From contig NW_023998414.1 of assembly GCF_014805625.2 (NCBI RefSeq), positions 38,326,148 through 38,390,147 of the forward strand: DNA of 64,000 nt. The letters run 5' to 3'. How positions within the stretch are numbered: the stretch's first letter is position 1; every line of letters begins with the position of its first letter. The notes under the pieces were generated by a model. That model did not search any database, was not told the origin of the DNA, and was given only the letters and a program-made list of their open reading frames with translations. The position numbers and the translations under genes are program-made. Source of the stretch: Glossina fuscipes. Its lineage: Eukaryota > Arthropoda > Insecta > Diptera > Glossinidae. Below are positions 35,897 to 48,035 of this stretch, in pieces.

Positions 35897-36470
35897 TTAT
35901 ATGAAGTAGGCGAGGCTGATTTCTTCTACTTTCAAGCTAAAAGTTTTTGCTGTAGAGGCATGTGGGCGTTTTGTGAACGCGTTCTTTGAAAAGTTTCCGT
36001 CATTTTCAAATTCTTTTGTAAATTTGTAACCGATATCTGTATTTTCGCTAACGGGAGAATGTCTACCACATACACTACACTACACTACACTACACTACAC
36101 TGCACAATTGCGCAGGCGGACATGTTTAGTGGCATTCCAAATTTGAAACTGTCTAAGTTTTTATATAATTTATGGGTAGGGGGTTTAATGGGCTTTAATG
36201 GTCTTTCGACCGATTTGATCCAATCAGAACTTGCAAATGTTTCATGCCAAATTTGAAGTCGACTGTTTCGTCTTTGCGGCCAGCAGTATGTTTGCAACAA
36301 ACATTACACAAACGGACCGATGGACATGCTTAAATCGAATCAGAATTTATTGCTGATCAAGAATGCATATACCTATGTGGGATCTTCGAAGCTTCCCTTT
36401 GTGCGTTGCAAACGTTTTGACACAACTAAATATATCTCTAATCCTTTGGCGATGGATATAAAAAAAAGAA
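35897..36470 (+). mobile_element. Family B dispersed repeat
   Basis: It starts CCATTATATGAAGTAGGCGA and contains CCAAATTTGAAGTCGA, GGACCGATGGACATGCTTAA and TTGCAAACGTTTTGACA, ending TTTGGCGATGGATATA. The same blocks, in the same order, are at 41225-41935 and 54480-54995. It contains an (ACTAC)n microsatellite at 36071-36101. No transposase ORF. Confidence 0.65.
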
Positions 36471-36663
36471 AATGATTCACAACAAAGTCTATGACTTCGA
36501 TTCCGATTTCCGATAAGTTGGGAATAGAATTATTAAAAATTATAAAAATTCTTAATTGTAGAGAATATACTCTTTTTTTCGCAGCGTCAAAGTGTCTCTT
36601 CTTCTGCTTCTTCTTCTTCTTCTTCTTGTTCACTTTAATAATTGAAAAAAAATTAGTTTAAAT

Positions 36664-36860
36664 TTAAATGGGTATCGTGCGGTCTAACGACTGAAGCGTC
36701 CGCTATATAATCGTAAGATCCAGGTTTGGGTGCCTGGTGCGATAGTCCACAGATTGTTATTTGCTTCCATGTCGTTGTCGTAGCTTTTCGCTTTCGCTTT
36801 TGTTGCAAAAAAAAAAAAAATATAATAAAAAAGTTAAAATAAAAAAGTTAAAAAACAAAA
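36664..36860 (+). mobile_element. Second tRNA-derived SINE-like element
   Basis: A tRNA-like head (ATCGTGCGGTCTAACGACTG, then GATCCAGGTTTGGGTGCC 47 bases later as A- and B-box) is followed by a T/C-rich body and an A-run with TAATAAAAAAGTTAAAA repeats (36806-36860). The head differs from that of the 1195 family. Confidence 0.5.
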
Positions 36861-37643
36861 TCTATTAATCGATGATTAAATTTAGCATGAGTTTGAATAG
36901 CTGTTGAAGTTAACTTTCCATTTGTGTAGAAAGTGCGGTCATACTTTTGAATAACGTCTGCGAAGGCTTATGTATCTATGACGCCGTATATATGTATGAA
37001 TACGTTTGTTATAATACCTTTTGTTTTGTTTTGTTTTGTTTTGTGTTTGAAAAAATCAAAATCTCAATCTAAATTGATGATGTTCACTTAAACCATTTAG
37101 CCATGAGTTATCACAAAAAATTCGTAACCGTTTGTGGATTCAGAAGCTTTTAAAAAATCGCATTGTAACGCGTGCCAGTGTTAGTCATATGTGAATGTGG
37201 AAATGTTTGCTTTACGAACTTCAAAACAAAACAAAAATTTATTTAACTCTCTTCATCTACCCTATGGTCTTTACTGGTTCGAGTATCCGACAAATGCTCT
37301 AACGACGCATAAGCGATCCTTGTTGCGGTCTTGTGGTCCATGAATTTTGTACTGCATTTTCAACGAATTGCGGTTGGCCCAAGCTATGTGAATTACTTTT
37401 GCGCTTTTTCTTCATAAGCGTTACAAATGCAATATAATTATTTCACGTATTTACTTACAAGTATTTATGTTCTTACCTTTCTTTCTTTATCATTTTGTCA
37501 TTTCTTACATATGAAATATTTTGCAAAGAGTTCATGTTTCAGGTGAGTTCGTATGTGAGTGAATACAATTAACCTTGTTTTTATTTCACTATCATATAAC
37601 ATTTAATTAAAATTTTTTGTGGTTTTTTTTTCTTTTTTTTTAT

Positions 37644-37679
<36 letters not shown>

Positions 37680-38424
37680 TTGAGAGTCTTATTAATATGT
37701 ACTCGCGAGCTGTTATAGCAAAAGTTATCAATTGTCTTTTGCTCCGAAGGTATAGTGTAGTGTATAACGTGACATCTACAGGATATGTTAAGTGTTGAAT
37801 AATACTTGAGATGAAACGAAGAAAATAATATCCGCCGATTACATATATATTTTTAGCATTTATGATTAATGAAATTCATATAATAAGCAAAGATTTCAAG
37901 CTTGCAATAGCGATTTTAAACGACAGACGTCTACGTTGACATAGTCACTGTTCCTGTTCACAATTATAATCTATGATCGATGGGTTGCTTATGTCACACA
38001 TGCTCCACAAACTTAAACGCAATATTCATATAATGTGAACAAATATATTTAGAATTTAGTATCAAAGACAATAAATATTCATTGTTTGATTCCATCCGGA
38101 TACGGATATGTAAGTCAATCAAATTGTCGGTTCTCAAAAAGAAATAAAGCAAAAAAAAAAAACAAAAAAAATTGATTTTATAATTAAAATCAGTTTGTGA
38201 CGTTATATATGCGACTTTAAAAGGCTGAAAGCAACACATAAGTTAAACATATGGTCGCCCTTTGAATATGAATGACACATTCGCTTCCTTGGAATACCTT
38301 GCAATTACGATGGCAATAATGGAATTTGCATTTTGATTGTTTACTAAGTCACTTGTTGCTTAACTGTCAATGGCTGCTAGATCCTCTGTATGTGCATTAG
38401 CATTTACTATATATTCTGATGTGT

Positions 38425-38476
<52 letters not shown>

Positions 38477-38553
38477 CTCATTCTCCCTCCCACGCTATCG
38501 CTTTTACACTTACATTTACAAGCTCTTACAAGCTTAACACATTTGCATATATA

Positions 38554-38607
<54 letters not shown>

Positions 38608-41224
38608 TGTATATTTTCAAGAACATCTAGAAACAAATTTTTAATCCTTTCAAATCAAGTTAACGCCAATAAGGAAAACAACAAGGAATAATAACAAACG
38701 CCACCGCCACTGCATCGCTGACATTACTTTTAATTGAACAAGAGCATGTGCCAGCTGAGTAAACGACAAGTAGTTCAGGACGAGCAAGAAAGTGTATGAA
38801 AGACTTAACACTAACGGTTGCCAACTCAATGAAAGTGAAAAATTGTAAAGAAGAGAATCATAAAAATAACAACAGCGATACAAAGAAAGAGCAACAATAA
38901 CAAAATGTTAGTTTGACATGATGTAAATATTTATAAAATCGCACGTCTTCTCAAGCGCAAAACAAAAGAATAAAAAAAATTGAATATTTTATCATATATT
39001 ATGGCGAAGTTTCCTTAAAAGCTCCTGAAAGATAAATTAAATAAAATATATACACATATATATACATATATATATATATATCTATATATATATATCTATA
39101 GATATATATATATATATATATAAAAATCATGAAACAAAGACTGGATGGGGCCTTCGATAGCTGTAAGTCAACACTAATGCACAAAGTCGTGGGCATGGCA
39201 GTTGGCCAATTAGATCTTATATTACGTTGATCTTGTCGATGCGCCGGGGAAATGTATGTTAACCAAGTCGTACGATTTTTATCGAGACGGTTAGGCTTGT
39301 AAGCATATAATGTCGTGAAGTTTTAAACGCTTCATGATTTGATCAACAACTACTATCGATTGTAGGTTATAATTTAACGCCTACAGAGGTCGTGGTAATC
39401 GGACAAATTAGGCAAAATTAAGGATATCTATGCTAGGCTTCAATTTTCGATCTCACTTTTTGGCGACCGCGAGCGCTGTAACAACAGGTGACGGATAGAC
39501 AGGGTGATAGATAAGCAGTCAGTCAGGCAGACGGACATGATGATAGGCAAAAAGACAGATAGATTGGCGAATAAATAGGCAAACAGCCTGGTAGGCAGGC
39601 AATTAGACAGATGGACAGACAGGCAGGATTAACTAGAACTCTGTATTATTTTACGTTGCCCGCGATTGTACACGCATAAAACCATCTTCGATACGTATCT
39701 GTTGTTGTTATAAACCAAGAAGAAGAGAGCAAAGTTATTATAACCGTATGAAGGAAAAGAAATTTTATATAAAGGATAACAATTAAAGGTTTTTATGTAA
39801 TCTCTGTACGCTTTACGGGTGTGTATCTATCTATATTCTCTCTGCAGGAATAGCGGGATTGCTAGTGTTAAGGCACTAAGGCGTTTGTGAGAAAATCTTG
39901 ATTTGACATCGAATTGTCACACTTGAGACTACGAACGCTGAGCGTAATATACGTCCGTTTATTAAGTCACGTTAGTGACACTTTACAGAGTTGATAAGTC
40001 TAAAAAACGACATTGTGGTCGTAATCATTACTGCTTTAACAATACACAGACAACTGTTAGTAAATTACAAAGTCCTACGTTTGCTGACACACAGAAGTTA
40101 AAGTAAAGGAAATGTTTCTATGCCCCAGGGAAAATACATAGAAATTTCTTCCAATAAATTCAATGATTGCAATGATCGAAGAGAAGGAAAACATTATTAA
40201 ATTTAAACAGAATATGTTGCAGTTAATAAAACTTGGAAGGAAGTGAACACTGCTTCCTTACATCAATGCAAGATTTGATGAAAATTTTTTTTTTTTTTAA
40301 TGATTTTTATAGTCGCCATCATTTTTCATTTTTCATAAGAAGGAAGGAAGAAGGCCTTATAAAAGTGTATATAGTCTCGGTGCGTAGACGATCTCTGACT
40401 TTATCGCGAACGGTAATGAGCAAAACTGACACTGATATATATATTTCAAAAGAAAAAGCAAAAATTACTTTCACATCTTCAACTAGCGGTTCGGGATGCG
40501 GATCTACCGATTTAAACTTAAATGAATATAGATAGATCAGTTAATTGCCTATAACACTATCACTGAGTGATTTGATTTCGAATCGTTTCTGTTCGCTCGG
40601 ATAAACCACAGACTGTTACAATTTTTATTCTTATTCGAAGGAAAGAACGACTAAAAAAAAAAAAAAGTTGACCCAACTAATCCGAGTGGGCGTGTTGTTA
40701 TGCCCAAGAGCAATCTGTACCCTATCGTAGCTATGCTCTTTGTACAGGGTCTCTATCTAGACACCCCGAACTTAGCTCCTCCGACAGCTACACCTATTTC
40801 CCCCTCATGAACGAATATACGAAAATATTTTTAATCAAAAAAAGTAGAAATTTATATCGTGCATCTGTTGTGTTGTTGCTTATGAGCTAAGAGTACGCGG
40901 GAAGCAAAACTGTTCTCCAGTTTTTCTGCATAGACGCGTGAATGTTGCCGGCGTTTCGTTTGTTCGGTTCGGGGCAATTTCAAATTCTGCGCAAATCTCT
41001 AGGCAACATTTTCATTTCTGCAAACCGAAGAATATGTATCTCAGATACTGCATAGTTGGGAGAATAGATAGGTTTTGACAAAGAAAACAAAATAAAAAAT
41101 TTTAATACGAAAATGCGTTTATTTTTTTTTTGCTGAATTTATCTGGCGTAGTTTGTGAGCGATAAGTAAAAATGTATTGTTTTCATTTTGGTAAACAAAG
41201 GTGTTCTGAATTTATGTGTGTGTC
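36861..41224. other. Non-coding with simple repeats
   Basis: (TTTTG)n at 37020-37044, (AC)n at 38429-38475, (TA)n at 38560-38601 and 39053-39121, and a degenerate GACA/GGCA/GATA tract at 39485-39640. No coding exon or transposase recognised. Confidence 0.6.
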
Positions 41225-41935
41225 TATCAAGCGATATGGTCCATTTTCAATGCAACCCTGTATGCGGGAACATCCAATGCTTTAACCAAATTAAAAGTCG
41301 ATAGCTTAATTTTTGCGATCACAAGAATGTTTATAAAAGACATTACACAGCCGGACAGACGGGTAGACTAATATGCTTAAAGCAATTCCGAATTTGATGT
41401 TGATCAAAATTCGACAACATATTGTGGACTTTTAAAGCGTGCTACTGGGCTTTGAAAACATTTCGAAGAAATGAATATATCCCTCGTTCTTCGATGCTGG
41501 GTATAAATTCTTCGCTAGTCTATAATATCGGCTGAGCGTGATTGTCCATTTTTTGCGTAAACACTTTGAAAATTTATATCGCTGTACCTGTTACCCTTGA
41601 TGAGTGAGTATAGCTGAGCTCGTTGAGCTTTTGAAAACAAATGCTCAGCTAGCCTTGTACAGGTAGTTCTATCCTTCGATACTAACTTGGGTGTGAAAAT
41701 TTCTAAAGTGTTTTCCCCAAAACTCAAAACCGATATCTTAATTTTTTTGATCGCGAGACTGCTTACTACAAGTAGATATACAGACCGATAGACGGAATGG
41801 ATAGACAAGCTTAGATTGACTCACAATTTGACATCGAGTAAGGGACTTTAAAATTTTCTTCAGCGAAGTTAGCAATCGTTTTGACAATACGTATACACTT
41901 GCTGTTTGTCGACGATGGGTACAAAGATAAATAAA
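41225..41935 (+). mobile_element. Family B repeat, two head-to-tail copies
   Basis: Copy 1 ends near 41505 (TTCTTCGATGCTGGGTATAA) and copy 2 near 41925 (GTCGACGATGGGTACAAAG). Both have the GACAGACGG / GATAGACGGAATGG motif followed by a TTTGA(T/C)(G/A)T block and a TTTTGA-ACA tail. In copy 1 AAAAGTCGATAGCTTAATTT and in copy 2 AAAACCGATATCTTAATTTT are equivalent. Confidence 0.65.
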
Positions 41936-43130
41936 TGAAAGATATGCGTAGAAAAACCGTTTTAGGAAAGAAACGATAAAAGCATTTGGGTTTAAGTAGA
42001 AAAAGTTAGATTGCAGGAAAATGTGCAGTCATTGCAATTTGCATAAAAAAATTAAGTTTTACCCGTACATTCTCATCATAAATAATTCAAGCAATTTTTG
42101 CATTTCAATTTCTTCGTAGTGGTTTAAATAAAAGGACAGATAAAAGTAAACAAAGAGGAAATTTTAGTCAGTTTAAAGCGAATCTAATAATACCTGCTAC
42201 GTAGCAGCCATGTGGAACATTTGATTGAAAGATCAGACTAGAGTACCATTCAATCGATAGAGCGATCGATAGCATGGCATCGTCTCGTATATCGTATACA
42301 TTTTTGAATATATATCAAGATTAGATTACACAAGCTAAATGTTACACACTTCGTATTACTCTACATAGGTAATTGTGGGCGAAATTTTGCCTTGAGTTGA
42401 AAATTTAAAAAAAAAGCAGAAGACTTTTTAAACACAACAGAAACTATTAAAATGTTAAGACGTTAGTTGAGGAGGAAGGTTATCGATTTTATAACTAATA
42501 ATAAATGGCAATAAGTTTCCCTGGTCTTCTTGAGACCCGTTGCTTTGTTTGAGATGTAGCGTTGATATCGTCAACAAGAACTCAATGAACGGGCACGCCT
42601 CAAGCAGATAAGCGGATAGGTAGGCGGACGGATATATAGGTAAATCAATTCCCTCACACAAACTACTCAAGAGCGTATAGACTTTATTTCAATAAATACT
42701 TTTATGCGTTAACATGGAATGAGTAAACGATTGTTTTTTAATATGTTAGTATATTATATAAACATTTCCATGTATACTTTAAGAGATACGACTCAAATGT
42801 ATTCAGAAAATTTCAATTATATTAAAGCAAGTAAGTAAAACATATTCGCTTTGAGATGAGCATATGCCACATCATTTTTTATGAAATACGATCATCATTC
42901 ATCATTTGCGAATCGTCTATTGTTCGAAACAGTGCTTAAAGTATTCTTGTATGGCTCACGCTTTGCTTTTTTTCTGCTACAACTTCAAAGCTCATCCAAG
43001 CTCTTGCTTCTATTAATAACAATTTGTCCGTGGAAGACATAAAAAAGTCTCATAGTGCGATGGTTACACTACACTAGAAATGCCTTGACAGACAATACCG
43101 TATAAGAAGGTGGGTTGTCGCGATAAAAAA
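41936..43130. other. Non-coding, nothing recognised
   Basis: No exon or element recognised. Confidence 0.5.
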
Positions 43131-43440
43131 GTTTGGATATATCTTAAAAATTCTCCAGATTGGAGGTAAAGGGCATACTGATTTATTTACACTTAATTAC
43201 TATCAGGTACTTTCGTGTGTTGTGATCATTTGTTCATTTGGAAAAGTCATTTATTGAGTAAAATTTGCACAAAACATATACTGATCAAAATTTCCCATAA
43301 CTCTCTTCCATCTTGCTGGCAACCTGGCGAGACCGGGTCGCAAGAATGATATTGGTTTGGCAACATCCAATCGTAAACCGCCCATTATTTGCGATTGGCG
43401 ACCTTCTTCCCATTCACAGATTGATTGTAAAGCCAATTAC
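43131..43440 (-). mobile_element. Mariner remnant, 3' end (same family as 60-kb copy)
   Basis: On the minus strand SFLRPGLARLPARWKRVMGN then FDQYMF is the mariner C-terminus, and it parallels SFFRPGIARVPKRWKKVIEN at the 60-kb copy. The two also share about 130 bases of 3' flank, including ATGATCACAAYACACG, a TAAGTGTAAA block and CCTCCAAT-TGGAG, up to 43131. The upstream two thirds are not recognisable. Confidence 0.8.
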
Positions 43441-43897
43441 TTGCGACTGGCAGTCTGGTCATTGTACAACATAGGTGTGAGTAATTTTTCAAATTAAAAT
43501 TTAATTGCTACGCTAATACCCGGTATAGGGGAAGGAGGGCAAAAAAAAAAAAAAAAAAAAACACAATTAAAAATAAAAATTCATAAATTTTTCATTTCAT
43601 TAAAATCATTTCACTTTAATTTAAACACAAATGTAAATATTAACCCATGAATGCCAGAGCTGTCAGGCGAAACATATGCTGTGGGAAAGAACAATGGAAA
43701 CTTTTTGCGATGCTGGTATTTTTTTTATATTGTATGAAAACTTTTTCTAATCTTTCAAAAAAAATCTCGGAAGTTCTCTTAAGTACGTATATATTATATA
43801 GAAATGTTTTGCGCTTTAGTTGACAGGTTTTTGATGTTTGCGCAACGATTTTTTTTCCTTTGCATTTCAAGGCGCGTAATAATTCATTCAGTTAGGT

Positions 43898-43967
43898 AAA
43901 TAATTTAATAATTTTTTAATTAACTAATCATTAAATAATTTAATGATTTTTTAATTAACTAATCATT
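43898..43967. repeat. 35-bp exact tandem duplication
   Basis: The unit AAATAATTTAATRATTTTTT then AATTAACTAATCATT occurs twice head to tail, differing at one base. It ends in the near-palindrome TAATTAACTAATCATTAA. Confidence 0.85.
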
Positions 43968-44109
43968 AAATTATTTTTCAAGTACAATAACTATTTAAAT
44001 AAAATTTATTATCACAATCGTAACGGAATAAAATTAAAAGAAACTTTTTTCTATTCGTAATCAACGTTAATGTAATCCCTTTGTACGGCTATTGTTTTCA
44101 AAGGGTATC

Positions 44110-44480
44110 CTAAGTATGCTCGCCAATATCGTTCGGCCTAATAGTAACACGCATCGCCTGAATGCCGCATAGGTTAGTATCTTCAAAGACGTTCTTGAAC
44201 CTTCTTGGCAAATTGCAACAATGTCTGTTTGGCATTACAAATCAGTTAAGGAGTATTGTGCAATTACGCGCATCAACAATTGAAAAGGCAGTCTGCGTTT
44301 GATGACGACAAGTTTCTCGTAAGGCTACACTAACCGGACTAAAACGATGCGGCTTCCTAATGTTATCGGTAGTGAGAGCCGGCTTACGGACGGCTTTAGT
44401 GGGTAATACTTTTCGTGGAGTTTTCCGAACTTCTGAATCTGAACTTATCTCAGGTCTCACTTTTAGTCGGTACTGGTCAT
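44110..44480 (-). pseudogene. Histone H3 pseudogene
   Basis: Minus-strand similarity covers histone H3 from end to end. Near 44480 a start codon is followed by a TST-like copy of the ART N-terminus, with a stop at the Q5 position. Then come K-T-P-R-K-V-L-P-T-K-A-V-R-K, K-P-H-R-F-S-P-V-S-V-A-L-R-E, and after a frameshift L-P-F-Q-L-L-M-R-V-I-A-Q, T-D-L-stop-C-Q and I-C-Q-E-G-S. After another frameshift, F-E-D-T-N-L-C-G-I-Q-A-M-R-V-T-I-R-P-N-D-I is followed by a deletion of about seven codons and G-E-H-T-stop (44112-44110). The length is 371 bases against 411 for intact H3. There is no intron and no poly-A tail is evident. Positions that separate H3 from H3.3 (31, 87-90) are ambiguous. No other histone gene is in the window. 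It cannot make a histone. Confidence 0.92.
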
Positions 44481-44504
44481 GTAGAATTATAATCTACAAT
44501 ATTT

Positions 44505-44790
44505 GTGGTATAGGGTGCAGTAAGTTTATGAGGACATAAGTAACACCCAGAAGACGTTAAGGTAGATTCATCTTTTATTATACCGATCGGTTCAGAAAAT
44601 GCTTTTAAGCTTGTCTGTCCGTCCATGTAAATTTGTGTTCAAGTTGCAAGTCATAATTTATGAAATATTTTGTTGAAATTTGTTATGCTGACGTATTTTG
44701 GTCCATGGACGCAAACTATTAAAAATAGTTCGCATCGGACCACTTTTTCTGAAAACCGTTATATGCAACTTTGAATTCATTTCGTATTTC
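44505..44790 (+). mobile_element. Family A fragment, 5' part
   Basis: TTTGTGGTATAGGGTGCAG, GCTTGTCTGTCCGTCC, TTTGTGTTCAAGTTGCAAGT, TTTTGGTCCATGGACGCAAA and TCGGACCACTTTTT follow the block order of the 16.9-kb copy. It begins about 25 bases from the 5' end of the H3 pseudogene. Confidence 0.65.
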
Positions 44791-44954
44791 ATTAAAATAT
44801 TATTCAAAGTATTGCGAATACAAACTCTGCTCAAGCAGTGAATAGCCGATTAATTGAACCCAGTGTTAATCAGAAGGAATCAATTTAAACATAAATCGGA
44901 CATAAGCAAGAAGAGATCTTAATTTATTAGAGGTTAATATCTGGTGAAGACAGC

Positions 44955-45255
44955 GCCTTCCAGTTTTGTACTATCAAACTTTTCCAGATAATTTTTGGTT
45001 ACACGTGGAGAACTCCTACCATGCGGAAGAACTACATTATCATGACTTTAGCTATTCTGCGTCTATTTTGCAACCCAACCGAACCAGTTGTAATGCATTA
45101 TTCCCGGCCAATCTCCCCTCAAGTGGTAGTGCAGTGAAATTGCAACTTTATCGTCGAAGTTAAGGATTCGCTTAATCTGCATCATGAATACCGTAGCGAA
45201 TGCGTTATTCATCATCCGTCACGATTCAGTAGCATCATCCTTCGAATTAAGCAGA
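44955..45255 (-). mobile_element. Mariner transposase remnant
   Basis: On the minus strand IVTDDE is at about 45215. A W-P-G-I-M-H-Y segment is near 45100. NVVLPHGRSSPRVTKNYLEK then FDS is near 45040-44970; this equals the mariner HDNARPHVxKxxxNYLE block with the second catalytic aspartate changed to glycine. Stops and frame changes are present throughout. The C-terminal part is missing. Confidence 0.7.
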
Positions 45256-45469
45256 AAGTCGCCACTGTACACAATTCAGGGAGATAGCATATATTACTGC
45301 GTTTCTACTGGTATATACTGGTTTTCTTAGCGACTTGCAGGTATTACTTCCGTCCCCAATTGGAAAATACAGCAAAATATATTTGATGTCTCACTACATA
45401 CGTTTTAATGTTTCTAAGTAAGAGATAATTAAAAAAAATTCAATTGTATATGTTTTCAAAGGCTATATT

Positions 45470-45625
45470 CGGCTATTAGATTGACGGACGGATGGACATT
45501 TAAGTCGATACAGAAGCACGCATGAGAATAATGCGCGACTACTGGGCAACAATATTTGATGAGCTGTGTGAAAGACAACAACTTCATTAGTTTTTTTTTC
45601 TATCCGAAGCATGTATACCTAGCAT
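45470..45625 (+). mobile_element. Family B fragment
   Basis: GACGGACGGATGGACATTTA, TACTGGGCAACAATATTTGA and a TCTATCCGAAGCATGTATAC end parallel the tail of family B. Confidence 0.45.
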
Positions 45626-47344
45626 GTGTGTACATTTTTCACAGGATAAAGGAAAACTTTATATATTTCAATAGAGAAAGTTATGCTACCGCAAATTTAA
45701 TTTAATACGAAACAAATAGTTTTTATTTACTGAGCTGTATTGCAGACCGTAGCAGCAGTAGTAGTAGTAGTAGTGTAACAGTTGGGGAGAAAACCGTCTG
45801 AAAAATGCGAATTTGAATAGTGAGTATGTGTTAAATTAAAAACTAAGAGGAAAAGAAAAATTATACACATAGGTGCACATATGCGATATGAAGCGGTAAG
45901 GAAGTATACGAATTTTATTTTATTTCCAACCATCATCATCACGAAATATTGCGCTTTAGACAACTAATATTTTTAGTGTGCAAAAGATATAAGAATCGTT
46001 TTGTTAGTTCTTACAGAAAGTTTTGAACCTTTGCCATAGAAATATGCTTAGAAAATGATTGGAATAACACCTCAGATTACTCTCTGGAAAATTACGTTTG
46101 GGATAAATAAACTTTTTCTTGTGCTTACAATTAAGTAGAAGTGCGACAATCCGATTGCGCACTTACAACAATACATGCAGATCTCGAACATATTTCAAAA
46201 TGATTCATATTTATATTCTCGATAAGTATAAAATTTAAATACAATGTCGCTTTGCCTGGTCGCCAATGTCGCTGTGATTGTGTGGTGTATTGGTAACAAA
46301 ATCGTTACTTTTGAGAATTAAGTTTCTATAACAAAATCCACGTTTTTTATGTTTCATTCCCTTGATCGTGATAAATAGCTAACGATAATGAAATCATAAA
46401 TAAAACAATTAAAATTAATTTTGCTCAACCATGTTTACTCAATCTGCGTATGTCTAATGGGATTTCATCATGGCACCGCAAATGCTAGTAAAAAACTTGA
46501 AAAGGATAAGTATTCCAATAATGTGCCACATCCCGCAACTTATCCAGTTATGTTCAACTATTCATTAAACGCATGTTAATATAATATTAATATAGTTTTT
46601 CTATAAGTTTCGCCTTTTCTTCTATGCGACCTGCAGTATTATGTAGGATAAATATATCGATTGTTTTCGAGTCGTAGCCTTACTTGCATCGTTTTTTCAA
46701 AGCTTGTTCTTATTAAAGTCATTTAATCATTAAGTGCATTAACGTTCAAGTATGACGAAAAGAAAGAAAACATAATTATACTCTACGTCATATGTTATTC
46801 GCCTTGAATCAAATTTAGACACGCCATGGATGGATGGATACACCTTTCATTATATCAAACGATTTAAAATTGTTTGATGTGCTCTCACATAACCTTATAA
46901 ATTGTAATTTTTTAAGACCCAACGCCATGGCAAAAGCGAATAATATTGCAAATGGATCGGGTCGGATAATTTTTATGGCTAATGCCCATATAATGCCTTC
47001 ATTTGTAGAAGTAAGATTTTGGAATTTCTAATGTCTCGCGACAGAAATTGATCAAAATTTGTGTTTCGACATAAAAAGGAAGCGTCGCAAATTTGAATCG
47101 AATGAGATCATTTTCTAGATTCCTTCCAATATAAATAGGCTAACAAAAAATAAGCCTTTATATGACAACAAGATCGAATCTTTAGCATTTTACGCTGAAA
47201 ATATGTCGACAACGCGGTGATCCGGCATAAAAATTTTCTCTAATATGTTTGAATGTAGATGCACACTTCTAACATAAGGGCGTTTCAAGAGGTAATAATA
47301 TCTAAGAATAAAATCTTAAAGTATTTGCATCTAAGGCTTAAGGT
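45626..47344. other. Non-coding, nothing recognised
   Basis: A short (AGT)n run at 45755-45776. No exon or element recognised. Confidence 0.5.
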
Positions 47345-47430
47345 CTTTACTGAAATCTCTACCGCATTTAAGGTTTGAACTCCACGACCATTGATTTGTT
47401 AGCCGAGCTCGTTTGCCTACTCGGCCATTT
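47345..47430 (-). mobile_element. tRNA(Leu/Ser)-like SINE head
   Basis: On the minus strand ATGGCCGAGTAGGCAAACGA then, about 45 bases on, GGAGTTCAAACC: clean A- and B-boxes of the leucine/serine tRNA type. No acceptor stem closes, so a SINE head or tRNA relic is more likely than a tRNA gene. Confidence 0.5.
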
Positions 47431-47769
47431 GAGTGGATATCAAATAACTAATAATAAGTTCTTGACAAAAAACATTAACTTTATCGTTTTTCTTTCATAT
47501 CCGTTTAGATTTTGGAGCCATACCCCTGTAATGATTCTCACAAAGAGTAACTATTTGCATGGTACTGAAGTATGACGAAATATAACAAAATTAAGAGGAA
47601 TATACCATTAAGTAAAGTATTGTAGAGTAACGAATGGTCGACGTTGCCTGACTATAAAGTTTTCAATTATCTTATATATGATTATATTTATAATAAATTA
47701 TGTATCTCGCAAACTCGCAAAACCTGTGGCTGTGGCTATTAGCTTAAGCACTAGAATAATCAATTACTG

Positions 47770-48035
47770 AGGAGATATGTTCTATTCACGTAACACGGCG
47801 ATGGTCAGAAAAACGCACAAAAAGAGAAGAAGATAGGAAGGCGATGGTCATAGTTTAGTGGGTATGTTCCCAGCCCAATTGATAAGTGGTATGTCTTTGC
47901 CGACTGAGCACTTATTATAATTATGAGTAAATAAAACTTTACCGTACTTGTGATTTGTACCTGCGTACACTGTTTCGCTAGTGGCGATTCTACTCGTCAA
48001 GTCAGGCGAAGAATTGATTTGGAGTCTCCCCATTA
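47770..48035 (-). mobile_element. tRNA-derived SINE-like element, copy 2
   Basis: Same blocks and orientation as the 1195 copy: GAGTAGAATCGCCACTAGCG, CAGGTACAAATCACAAGT, CCTTCCTATCTTCTTCTC and GTGTTACGTGAATA. The B-box has lost two consensus bases. Confidence 0.6.

Noticed and set aside
37260..37345. GGTTCGAGTATCC as a tRNA B-box
   Set aside because: No A-box at the right distance on the same strand and no cloverleaf.
44242..44460. Intact 72-codon H3-like mini-protein starting at a GTG
   Set aside because: It is one frame of a pseudogene whose remaining H3 sequence continues in other frames; there is no ATG in this frame.
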